Shown piece by piece: positions 7,795 through 17,000 of a stretch of 64,000 bases of DNA. The translations under genes and the position numbers were made by a program. This DNA comes from Candidatus Atribacteria bacterium (GTDB lineage: Bacteria; Atribacterota; JS1; SB-45; 34-128), in assembly GCA_003451675.1 (NCBI GenBank), contig DMCY01000111.1, positions 1 to 64,000 on the forward strand, in the 5' to 3' direction. The notes below the pieces were generated by a model, which searched no databases, was not told the origin of the DNA, and saw only the letters and a list, made by a program, of their open reading frames with translations. The stretch's first letter is position 1. Every line of letters begins with the position of its first letter.

Positions 7795-8805
7795 ATGAAA
7801 GGAATAAAAATATTAGAGAGAATTCTTATTGCAATTCCAACAATGTTAGTCATTGCTATGCTTATATTTGTTCTTATGCGAACAATGCCAGGTGATCCTG
7901 TAGATAAGATGATGGGGAAAAGCGGAAATATCAGCATTGAGGAAGTCCAGGCATTAGAAAGAGAATTTCATCTCGATTTACCTATTTCCACTCAATTAAG
8001 AATATTTCTTCTTGGGATTTTTCATGGAGATTTGGGAACATCATTTCAAGAACGAAGACCGGTATGGGAAATGATTACCGAAAGGATACCTGCTACTGTA
8101 GAGTTAGCTTTAAGTGCTCTTTTATTTTCCTTAATTATAGCTATTCCAATTGGAATTATTTCAGCAGTGAAACAAAACTCTCTAATTGATAGACTGGGAA
8201 TGTCCTTTGCTTTTTTGGGGATATCTGCTCCCGCTTTTTGGTTAGGTATTGTTTTGATTATAATATTCGCAGTTAAATTAAGTATTTTCCCTGTTTATGG
8301 CAGAATTACCTTTGCTTGCAAGCCCATTCATATTACCGGAATGTATGTATTAGATAGTATTTTGTCTCGTAATTGGCTTGCTCTAAAAGATAGTTTAATG
8401 CATTTAATCCTTCCTTCTATTGGCTTGGGGGCTGCTCAGGCAGCAGTTACTACCCGTATCCTTCGTTCCAGCATGTTAGAAGTATTAAGAGCTGATTATA
8501 TTACTTTAGCTAGAACTAAAGGATTAAGCGAATATGTGGTAATTACCAAACATGCTTTAAAAAATGCTCTTATTCCGACGGTTACAGTGGTTGGTTTGCA
8601 GGTAGGAATGCTTTTAGGTGGAAATATGATTATAGAAACAATATTTGGATGGCCAGGCTTAGGAAGATTAGTGGTAACTTCGATTTTTAATCGAGATTTT
8701 CCGGTGGTGCAAGGAGCAGTAATGTTTTATGCATTCACTTATGTTATAGCAAACTTAATAGTGGATATTATTTATACATATCTAAATCCAAAAATATCCT
8801 TCTAA
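7795..8805 (+). CDS. ABC transporter permease, DppB/OppB family
   Basis: A 336-aa inner-membrane permease with six predicted membrane segments. The N-terminal half has the usual 'PTMLVIAMLIFVLMRTMPGDP' start. The EAA loop that docks the ATPase is near residues 230-250 ('ADYITLARTKGLSEYVVITKHALKNALIP'). It pairs with the DppC-type permease that follows. Ribosome binding site TAGGAG. All family landmarks and the length are normal. Confidence 0.93.
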   Translation: MKGIKILERILIAIPTMLVIAMLIFVLMRTMPGDPVDKMMGKSGNISIEEVQALEREFHLDLPISTQLRIFLLGIFHGDLGTSFQERRPVWEMITERIPATVELALSALLFSLIIAIPIGIISAVKQNSLIDRLGMSFAFLGISAPAFWLGIVLIIIFAVKLSIFPVYGRITFACKPIHITGMYVLDSILSRNWLALKDSLMHLILPSIGLGAAQAAVTTRILRSSMLEVLRADYITLARTKGLSEYVVITKHALKNALIPTVTVVGLQVGMLLGGNMIIETIFGWPGLGRLVVTSIFNRDFPVVQGAVMFYAFTYVIANLIVDIIYTYLNPKISF

Positions 8806-8865
8806 ACATTAAAGGACTTATTTCTGTTCAGTAATTATAAATTTACTATAAGAGGTAAAAATCAA

Positions 8866-9792
8866 TTGACAGAATTTTACATTCAAAAGGGTTCAAAGAA
8901 AAATATCAAATATAGCAGAAGTAAAATATGGTGGAAAAACCTTAAACATTTTATGAAAGAATTGATAAAATGTCGTACTGCATTTATAGGTGCAATAATA
9001 GTTTTATCTTTTATTTTGGTAGCTATTTTTGCTCCTTTTATTGCACCACATGACCCTCTGAAGGCCAGTATTGTAAAGCGTTTGCAACCTCCTTTCTGGA
9101 TTGATGGAGGGAGCACTACCTATCTTTTGGGAACTGATGAGATTGGTCGCGATATATTTTCCCGGATAATATACGGGGCTAGAGCTTCTTTATTAGTAGG
9201 ATTAATTACAGTAGCTATATCGAGCATTTTAGGTACATTATTGGGAACTTTTGCTGGATATTACAAAGGGCGTTTTGATGCCATTTTATCACGTTTTGCC
9301 GATTTGTTATTATCCTTTCCTGATTTAGTTTTTGCCATTTTTCTTATGGCAATAACCGGGCCAGGATTTTTTAATCTTATCGTTATTCTTTGTTTTAAAA
9401 GTTGGGTAACCTTCTTTCGTTTAAGCAGAGGAGAAATGATTTCAGAAAAGACTAAGGAGTATATAGAAGCAGCTCAAGCTTTAGGGGAAAGTGATATAAA
9501 AATTATATTTAAGGAAATATTGCCTAATATTGTTCATTCTCTTTCAGTATTAGCAACTTTACGAGTAGGATATTTTATTATTTTAGAAGCATCTTTGAGT
9601 TTCTTAGGTTTAGGCATACAACCTCCTACTCCTGCTTGGGGGTCAATGATAAATTCTGGGCGAGCATTTATGCTTACTTCTTGGTGGGTTTCAACTATGC
9701 CAGGCATAGCTTTACTTATTTTAGTATTGAGTATAAATTTATTAGGAGAGGGTTTAAGAGATATTCTTGATCCTCGACTAAAATTAGAATAA
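8866..9792 (+). CDS. ABC transporter permease, DppC/OppC family
   Basis: A 308-aa second permease. The N-terminal cytoplasmic stretch is followed by the OppC-N segment 'CRTAFIGAIIVLSFILVAIFAPFIAPHDP', 'LLGTDEIGRDIFSRIIYGAR' and the EAA loop 'YIEAAQALGESDIKIIFKEILPNI'. It begins with TTG at 8866, supported by AGAGGT 9 bases upstream; the next ATG (8953) would cut into the N terminus and has no clear site. It forms the heterodimeric channel with the DppB-like protein. Confidence 0.92.
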   Translation: MTEFYIQKGSKKNIKYSRSKIWWKNLKHFMKELIKCRTAFIGAIIVLSFILVAIFAPFIAPHDPLKASIVKRLQPPFWIDGGSTTYLLGTDEIGRDIFSRIIYGARASLLVGLITVAISSILGTLLGTFAGYYKGRFDAILSRFADLLLSFPDLVFAIFLMAITGPGFFNLIVILCFKSWVTFFRLSRGEMISEKTKEYIEAAQALGESDIKIIFKEILPNIVHSLSVLATLRVGYFIILEASLSFLGLGIQPPTPAWGSMINSGRAFMLTSWWVSTMPGIALLILVLSINLLGEGLRDILDPRLKLE

Positions 9793-9811
9793 TAATTAAG
9801 AGGATAAATAA

Positions 9812-10777
9812 TTGCTTAAAATACATAATTTGTGTACTAATTTTTTTACTTATCGTGGGATAGTTAAAGCAGTAGATGGTCTTAGCCTGGAACTGAAGGA
9901 AGGTGAGGTGATGGGATTAGTAGGTGAATCCGGTTGTGGAAAAAGTGTAACTTTACTATCTATCCTTAGATTAGTCCCTTATCCAGGAAAGATAATCGAT
10001 GGAAAAGTATGGTTTGATGGAGAAAATTTATTAAAAAAATCTTCTAAAGAAATGAGGTATTATAGGGGAAAAAAAATATCTATGATTTTCCAAGACCCTA
10101 TGACTACTTTAAATCCGGTATTCCGTGTAGGTGAGCAGATTCGAGAATCATTAAGGGTGCATAATTATGAAAAACTATCAAAGAAAATAGAAAAGGAAAG
10201 GGTACTAAAGTTAATTAATGATGTTGGACTTCCTTCACCAGAACAAATTTATCAGCAATATCCCCATCAATTAAGTGGTGGAATGCAGCAGAGAATTCTT
10301 ATTGCCATTTCTCTTTCTTGTAATCCAAAATTGATATTAGCTGATGAGCCTACAACCGCCTTGGATGTAACAGTTCAAGCACAAATTTTAGATTTATTAC
10401 GGAAAATTAACAATGATATTGGAACAGGGATTATTCTGGTAACTCATGACCTGGGAGTTGTAGCAGAATTTTGCCAGAAAGTTGCAGTTATGTATGCAGG
10501 AAAGATAGTAGAAATAGGTTCGGTAGATCAGATAATTTTTGAACCGAAGCATCCTTATACTCAAGGACTATTAAAATCTATTCCTAAAATTGGGGACAAG
10601 AAAACTAAAATACAATCAATTCCTGGAGATGTACCTGATTTAGCTGCCTTACCTTCGGGATGTTCTTTCTACCCTCGGTGTGATAAAGCTATGCCCGATT
10701 GTCAAAAAGATAAAATTCCTTTACGGGTGGTGGAAAAAGGACGGCAGGTACGCTGCCTACTTTATAGTAGTAGATAG
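9812..10777 (+). CDS. ABC transporter ATP-binding protein, DppD/OppD family
   Basis: A 321-aa ATPase with Walker A 'GESGCGKSV' near residue 37, Q-loop 'MIFQDPMTTLNP', signature 'LSGGMQQRI', Walker B 'LILADEPTTALD' and switch His in 'LVTHDLG'. The C-terminal oligopeptide extension carries cysteines ('GCSFYPRCDKAMPDCQK') typical of the Opp/Dpp subfamily, which can hold an Fe-S cluster. The TTG start at 9812 follows AAGAGG at proper spacing. Confidence 0.93.
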   Translation: MLKIHNLCTNFFTYRGIVKAVDGLSLELKEGEVMGLVGESGCGKSVTLLSILRLVPYPGKIIDGKVWFDGENLLKKSSKEMRYYRGKKISMIFQDPMTTLNPVFRVGEQIRESLRVHNYEKLSKKIEKERVLKLINDVGLPSPEQIYQQYPHQLSGGMQQRILIAISLSCNPKLILADEPTTALDVTVQAQILDLLRKINNDIGTGIILVTHDLGVVAEFCQKVAVMYAGKIVEIGSVDQIIFEPKHPYTQGLLKSIPKIGDKKTKIQSIPGDVPDLAALPSGCSFYPRCDKAMPDCQKDKIPLRVVEKGRQVRCLLYSSR

Positions 10778-10809
10778 CAGTGTAGAAAACTGACATTATG
10801 AAGGAGAAT

Positions 10810-11811
10810 ATGTTGAGTAATAATAATGATATTTTAGTAAATATAAAGAAAGTAAAAAAATATTTCATAAAATCACCCAGCTTTTTAGGAAAAATTTTAG
10901 CAAAACAGAAAGAGATAGTCTTGAAAGCTGTAGATGGTGTAGATTTACAAGTGAAAAAGGGGGAGGTTTTAGGTTTAGTTGGTGAAAGTGGTTCCGGAAA
11001 AACTACCTTAGGCAAGATGGTGGTTAATTTGTATAAACCTACTGCAGGAAGTATTACTTATAAAGGGGAAGATATACATAAATTAGATAAAAATGGGTTA
11101 AAAAAGTTTCGGAATTATGCTCAAATTATTTTTCAGAATCCTTATTCTTCATTAAATCCTCGAAAAGCTGTCAGGGAAATAATTGCAGTTGCTTTACAAA
11201 TGAGAGGAATCAATAGCCCGGTCGAACAAGATAATATAATTATTGATTTGCTATCTCGAGTAGGCTTACCCGAACGGGATATTGTAAAATATCCACATCA
11301 ATTTAGTGGTGGGCAGAGACAGAGGATTAGTATAGCCCGTTCTTTAGCTACGAACCCAGAATTTATTGTAGCTGATGAACCTGTTTCAGCTTTAGATGTT
11401 TCTATTCAAGCTCAAATTATCACTTTGTTAGAAAAACTGAAAAAAGAATTTAACCTTACTTACCTTTTTATTGCTCATGATCTTAGTGTTATAAATTATA
11501 TCAGTGACCGCGTTGCAGTTATGTATTTGGGTAAAATAATGGAAATAGCACCCACTGAGGAGCTTTTTAAATCTCCTCTTCATCCTTATACTCAAGCCCT
11601 TCTTTCAGCCATTCCTGCTTTAGGGAAAAAAGGTACTAGTAAGAAAAAAAGAATTTTACTTAAAGGTAGAGTGCCAACACCTATTGATCTTCCTCCAGGA
11701 TGTCCCTTCCAAACTCGTTGTTTTGCAAAAGTAGGGAGAATATGCGAAGAAAAGATACCGTCTTTAATTAAAGTTTCAAAAAATCATCAGGTGGCTTGTC
11801 ATAAAATATAA
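10810..11811 (+). CDS. ABC transporter ATP-binding protein, DppF/OppF family
   Basis: A 333-aa partner ATPase. Walker A is 'GESGSGKTTL', Q-loop 'IIFQNPYSSLNP', signature 'FSGGQRQRI', Walker B 'FIVADEPVSALD' and switch 'FIAHDLS'. The C-terminal cysteine-containing tail is present ('GCPFQTRCFAKVGRICEE'). An in-frame ATG at 10798 lacks a ribosome binding site, whereas AAGGAG sits directly before the ATG at 10810 (or TTG at 10813), so the start is moved downstream. It completes the importer together with the preceding four genes. Confidence 0.92.
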   Translation: MLSNNNDILVNIKKVKKYFIKSPSFLGKILAKQKEIVLKAVDGVDLQVKKGEVLGLVGESGSGKTTLGKMVVNLYKPTAGSITYKGEDIHKLDKNGLKKFRNYAQIIFQNPYSSLNPRKAVREIIAVALQMRGINSPVEQDNIIIDLLSRVGLPERDIVKYPHQFSGGQRQRISIARSLATNPEFIVADEPVSALDVSIQAQIITLLEKLKKEFNLTYLFIAHDLSVINYISDRVAVMYLGKIMEIAPTEELFKSPLHPYTQALLSAIPALGKKGTSKKKRILLKGRVPTPIDLPPGCPFQTRCFAKVGRICEEKIPSLIKVSKNHQVACHKI

Positions 11812-11831
11812 ATAAAAAGAGGTAAATATTA

Positions 11832-12587
11832 ATGGACCCAATAATTGGCATTACTTGTTTTTGCAATTTAGGGAAAAGAAACACAGATGAAACTCCGTAT
11901 TATCGAGTAAGTAGAAATTATATAGAACCTATTGTAAAGTGCGGCGGAATACCCTTTATTATTCCTGTATTTTCTAATAAGAATTTATCCGAAAAGATTT
12001 TAGATATTATTGATGGATTATTTTTAACAGGAGGGAGTGGAGGTACTACTAAAGGTGATCGGATAGAAGTAAAAAAAAGACCAAGAACTTTACGAGGATT
12101 GGATGAGAAACGATTTGTTGCTGACCAATATCTTATAGAAGCTGCCATGAAAAGAAATACACCTTTATTAGGAATATGCCGAGGGATGCAGATGATTTGT
12201 GAAACAGCGGGAGGGAAACTGAGTTCTAATTTTTTAGACGAGATAGATACAGGTGGAGTTCTACACCGGCAGGAGAGTAGTGGTAACATTCCTACTCATA
12301 TAATCAATTTGGAAGAGGGAAGCCAATTACAAAAAATATTGGAAGTTCCAGAGGTAAAAGTAAATAGTTTCCATCATCAATTTTGTGTAGAACCTGGCAA
12401 GAATTTTAAAGCCTCTGCCTGGGCTAAAAACGGAATAATCGAAGCTATTGAAAGCCCTATTTATCGTTTTGCTTTAGGTCTACAATTTCATCCAGAAATG
12501 ATGTTTAATGATTATCCTGTATTTATTAAGATATTCGAAGCTTTTATAGAGAAATCTCGAGAGTATCAGAATTCAAAGAAATCATGA
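11832..12587 (+). CDS. class I glutamine amidotransferase-like hydrolase (peptidase C26, PuuD-like)
   Basis: A 251-aa enzyme of the gamma-glutamyl hydrolase group, which cleaves gamma-glutamyl amide bonds such as gamma-glutamyl-GABA. The nucleophile elbow is 'LLGICRGMQ' with Cys116; the His-Glu pair is His220 and Glu222 in 'LQFHPE'. The oxyanion strand is 'GLFLTGGSGG'. Length and motifs match PuuD-type proteins. It lies 20 bases after the ABC ATPase and is probably the last gene of that operon, suggesting an imported compound with a glutamyl or similar amide linkage. It could also act on another C-N bond; the family alone does not fix the substrate. Confidence 0.88.
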   Translation: MDPIIGITCFCNLGKRNTDETPYYRVSRNYIEPIVKCGGIPFIIPVFSNKNLSEKILDIIDGLFLTGGSGGTTKGDRIEVKKRPRTLRGLDEKRFVADQYLIEAAMKRNTPLLGICRGMQMICETAGGKLSSNFLDEIDTGGVLHRQESSGNIPTHIINLEEGSQLQKILEVPEVKVNSFHHQFCVEPGKNFKASAWAKNGIIEAIESPIYRFALGLQFHPEMMFNDYPVFIKIFEAFIEKSREYQNSKKS

Positions 12588-12598
12588 TAAAAAAATAT

Positions 12599-12627
12599 TT
12601 GACTTTTATATGGAATAACGTTATTAT
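12599..12627 (+). promoter_or_regulatory. sigmaA-type promoter of the opine dehydrogenase operon
   Basis: TTGACT, exact 17-bp spacer, TATTAT. The -10 box overlaps the left edge of the large palindrome, so a protein bound there would block RNA polymerase. Confidence 0.75.
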
Positions 12628-12658
12628 TATTGTATACGGTATACCGTATACAATAATA
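12625..12658. promoter_or_regulatory. 34-bp perfect palindrome, GntR operator-like site 2
   Basis: A perfect inverted repeat centred between 12641 and 12642, with core GTATACGGTATACCGTATAC and symmetric TATTATT/AATAATA flanks. It starts inside the -10 box and covers the expected transcription start. The core differs by one base from the site at 5705-5724. GntR/FCD proteins bind such GTATAC-type dyads, and two such regulators border the locus. Confidence 0.8.
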
Positions 12659-12783
12659 TAGGAATAATAGATATTATTGCTTAAGAAAATATTAAAAATA
12701 TATTGCTACATTGCTACGCGCAATTTGTAGATAAAGTGTTTCAGCTCAATAAAGATATTTTTTGAAATATAAAGAGGTCAGTA

Positions 12784-13974
12784 ATGAAAATTGAAACGAT
12801 TACTATCTGCGGAGGTGGTAATGCTGCTCATGCCATGATTCCTATCACCCGAAACCATTTTTCCGGCAAGCTCAATATTTTTCTCCCTTACGGTAATGAA
12901 TCTACTCATTTTCAAAAATTAATTGATGAGAAAAGATTTTTAACCGCAACGATAAGAGATAAAAAAATATATGGCCGGCCGGATAGGGTGAGCAAATTTG
13001 CCAAAGATGCATGTAAAGAAGCAGATTTAATACTTATGCCGTTACCGGCTTTCGCCCATGAACCAACTCTATTACAAATAGCACCCTTTTTAAAAGAAGA
13101 AGCAATAATAGGAGCAATTCCGGCTCGAAGCGGATTTGAATATGCCGCTTTAAAGATTTTAAAAGATAATAAAAAAGAAAAAGTAAAAATTTTTGGTATG
13201 CAAACTCTTCCCTGGGCTTGTCGGATAAAAGAATATGCCAGTAAAGTAGATATTTTAGGTAAAAAAAGATCAGTCGGAATGGCTGCCTTTCCTCATAAAA
13301 TAACTTCCGAATTAGCACCTTTCTTATCTCGAATACTTGATTTAAAAATCGAACCATTGCCAAATATGTTAACCCTCACCCTGGCGAATGTAGGCCAGAT
13401 TATTCACCCGGGGATTATGTACGGCCTTTTCAAAGGCAAAGAGGGATTAAAATACCGAAAAGAAAAAATCCCCTTATTTTATCAGGGAGTGACTAAAGAG
13501 ATTTCCGAAACATTAAGAATGATGAGTGATGAAATATTGGTACTTACCAAGGAAATTAAGAATATAGATAAAAGTGTTAATTTAAACCATGTTTTAGGTT
13601 TAAAAGATTGGTTAATATATTCATACAAAGAGTCAATTGCAGATAAAAGCACTCTGCAAAATTGTTTTGTCACCAATAGTGCTTATAAGGGTTTATGTGC
13701 ACCTATGAAAAAGGTAAACGACGATTATTTTTTACCGGATTTTCAGGCACGTTACTTAACTGAAGATGTACCATATGGATTAATTGTTACTAAAGCAATT
13801 GCCCAATTGGCCAAAGTAGATATGCCGGTAATTGATGAAGTGATTTTAACTATAAGTCAATGGATAGGAAAAGAATATATAAGGGGGGGTTATTTAGAAG
13901 GAAAGGATATAAAAGATACTCGAATTCCTCAAAATTACGGTATTAACAATTTAGAAGAAATTATAGTTTATTAA
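12784..13974 (+). CDS. NAD(P)-dependent opine dehydrogenase (octopine/nopaline dehydrogenase family)
   Basis: A 396-aa enzyme that reversibly links an amino acid and a 2-oxo acid, or oxidises an N-(carboxyalkyl)amino acid back to them. The N-terminal Rossmann fold has 'TITICGGGNAAHAM' (the GxGNxAHA dinucleotide loop). The C-terminal octopine-dehydrogenase helical domain starts near residue 190 ('MLTLTLANVGQIIHPGIMYG'), where 'NVGQIIHPG' carries the catalytic His. The length is normal. It is the first gene behind the palindromic operator, with the B12 enzyme 45 bases downstream. In a catabolic locus with an importer it probably works in the oxidative direction, feeding an amino acid to the next enzyme; this is inference. 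Confidence 0.85.
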   Translation: MKIETITICGGGNAAHAMIPITRNHFSGKLNIFLPYGNESTHFQKLIDEKRFLTATIRDKKIYGRPDRVSKFAKDACKEADLILMPLPAFAHEPTLLQIAPFLKEEAIIGAIPARSGFEYAALKILKDNKKEKVKIFGMQTLPWACRIKEYASKVDILGKKRSVGMAAFPHKITSELAPFLSRILDLKIEPLPNMLTLTLANVGQIIHPGIMYGLFKGKEGLKYRKEKIPLFYQGVTKEISETLRMMSDEILVLTKEIKNIDKSVNLNHVLGLKDWLIYSYKESIADKSTLQNCFVTNSAYKGLCAPMKKVNDDYFLPDFQARYLTEDVPYGLIVTKAIAQLAKVDMPVIDEVILTISQWIGKEYIRGGYLEGKDIKDTRIPQNYGINNLEEIIVY

Positions 13975-14019
13975 TTTGTTTAATTTTTAATTTTTTTTAT
14001 GTAGTAAAAGGAGAAGAAA

Positions 14020-17000
14020 ATGGAAAAACAGATAAAAAGAAGAGTTTTAAATTGTTCCATTGACCCCTGTGTCCACACTTTAGGGGTAGAAAAATTTGCG
14101 GAATGGATGGAGACGATGGGAATTGGTTATCTTGCCATAAAATTAGGACCAGCGGTTTCCATTGATGAACTTATAGATAAAATAAGAGAATCAAAACCGG
14201 AAGTAGTATCTTTTTGCTACCGCTTGGGCGATTTGCATGTTGATGAAATAATTGTAGAATTGGTAGAAAAAGTATACAAATATGGACTTGAACCGAAAAA
14301 AGGCGGAATCCGTTATTGTTTTGGAGGTTTAAGACCAGCAGCTAATCTGGTAAGAGCAATGACTGGTCAACCTATTTTAGAAGACAAATTCTCTCCTAAA
14401 AAAGACCGGCATTTTGACTTAGAGAAGATTGCAAAAGAGTATAAAGATAAAGAGAAATTTCAAAATTTCTTTGCTTTAATAGTAGATGACTATGTAACTA
14501 TGGCTGAATTGGATGAATTTGCCCGTAATAGAATTCGGATTGCTAAAGAAAAAATCGCCTGGTCAGATGATTTATTAGAAAGAATTAAGCAGGTACGTGA
14601 ATTAGAGGATCGGCCAATTATCCGGGCTCATATTGGAGCTGCTGCCGAAACTATTAAACCTACGGTGGATGCTGTAAAAACCTTAAGTGAAGCAGGATGT
14701 CTGGAAATTATATCTTTAGCACCTGACCAGGTTACTCAGGCTTTCTTGCCAAAATTTGATCGAGGAGAAGAAGATCCTAAAAAATATCGCAATGGAGAGG
14801 GCGGAGCTCCTATTCGAAGTAGAGAGGATTTAAGAACACTCAAAAATGCTACTAAATGTGGTAACTGGCCTATGACCAGAATTTATTCCGGAACAGATGA
14901 ATTAGTTGAAGCGGCAAAAATTTTTGAAGATACCTTACATATGCCATTTCCCGCAGTTCCCATCTTTTTTTACAACCGTTTGGACGGAAGAGGACCGCTT
15001 TCTATTTTAGACGGGATAAATGAACATTTTAATACCATGCGTTGGTGGGCGTCAATTGATAAACCTTTAGAAATAAACGATCCTCATCAATGGCAATTAC
15101 GCAGGTGTTCAGATGATATGTATGTCACTGATCATATTTTATGCGGAATAGTTGCTTTAAAGATGGGTTTAAAAAACTATATTATGCAATTAATGTTTGA
15201 CCTGCCGCCAGAAATTGAACCTTTAAACGATTTAGCTAAAATGAAAGCAGCCTTTGAGATAATCGAACCTTTAACCAGACATTTTGATTACAATATTATT
15301 AAAGAGACCAGAGGAGGATTGTCCAGTTTTCCGCCCAATTTGGATGAAGCTAAAAGCCATCTTGCTATGACTACCTATTGGCAGATGTTTATGGAACCGG
15401 AAATTGTGCATGTAGTTAGTTATTGTGAAGCACATCATGATGCAAAGCCGGAAGATATTATTGCCAGCTGTGATATTACCAAACAGTCATTTAGAGAATA
15501 TGATAGGGCGCCTCTTTCCGATATTTGGAATATTCCTAAAGTAGCTGCCCGTAAAGAAGAATTGAAAAAAGGTGCAATGTATAATATTTTCCATTTAGCT
15601 TTGATGGGAGGATATGAAGGAAAAGTCACTTTAGAAAATTTCTCAAAATTTGCAGTTTCAAAAGAAGTGTCTGCAAAAAGAGAAAAAACCGAAGAACAAG
15701 AAATGAACTATGAAACCATGTTGCTAGATCTTATAGATGGAAAAAATTATCCTTCCGGTGAATGTAATATGATTAGTGCCGATAATCTGGATTTAGCTTT
15801 ACAGGTAGGATTATTCCAGGCGCCCCAGGTTACGGTAATTGATAAGCATTATGAATTAACAGGTATGTGTAGGACTAAAATAGTAGATGGATGTTGCAAA
15901 ATTGATACATTCTGTGGAGAAAAAGTCAAGGATGAATTTGAGAGAGTTGATATAGTAAGGAATAAATTCCCCTGGTATTTTAATAAAAATATCAGTCAGT
16001 CGGATGATTGGTCAGTATTAGCAGATTCAAAAGATGTTATCGAAGAAGATTCTACTCAAGCTTTCAGAGAAGAATTGGGCATTACTGATTTTGAAAATAA
16101 AAAAATCCTGGCCGTTGATTTTGGAAGCACTTATACCAAAGTGGCTATTTTTAATACCAGTAAAGATGAAGTCGATTTACGCTATGTTCCAACTACCATA
16201 AATGATATCCGCGAAGGATTAGCTAATGGCTTAGGATGCCTTTCTGAGTGTAAAAAAGCAGGGAACTGGGATCCTTTAAAGGAGAAAATGAATGAATTTG
16301 ATGTAAAATTGCCCTGTAGTAGCGCGAAAGGCGGCTTAAAAATGGTAACTATTGCTTCTACTTCCAGGGAAAGTGGCTTTGCCGCTGACCTGGCTGCCCT
16401 TACGGCTGGGGCAAAGCTTCTAAATAGTTACAGCGGAAAATTAACTCTTGAAGAAGCCAGAAAAATTTATTTGGAAGATTGCCCGGAAATTATTCTTTTA
16501 AGTGGGGGAGTTAACGATGGAGGAGATTCGGAAACAGTTTTACACAATGCAAAAAATTTAGCTGAAACTGCAAAATTAGCTACCTATGCCAAATATGGAA
16601 TACCGATAATTTATGCAGGGAATGAAGATGTAACAGAAGAAATTTTAGATATTTTCCACAGTCACAATATTGATGTTAGAGCTACAGGGAATATCATGCC
16701 TGAAGTAAATAAATTTAATATTGAGGTAGTAAATGAGGCAATTCGAGAACTATTCCAAACGGTAGTTATTCGAGGAAAAGGATTTGACGTGGTAGAAGAA
16801 TTTATGAGTGCTAAATTCATTCCAACCCCTCGAGCTGCCTTTTTAGGAATTAATCTATTGGCTCGGGGTTATGGAAAAGAGGAAGGTTTGGGAAATATTG
16901 TAGCTCTGGATGTAGGTGGCTGCACCACCGACTTTTTCTCTAATGTGCGCTCTAACCCACTATATCTTTACCCCTGGGATGATCCCAAGAAAAAGGCAAA

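Noticed and set aside
10689..11015. 108-codon minus-strand frame across the DppD-DppF junction
   Set aside because: Shadow of two clear ABC ATPase genes with full motifs on the + strand.
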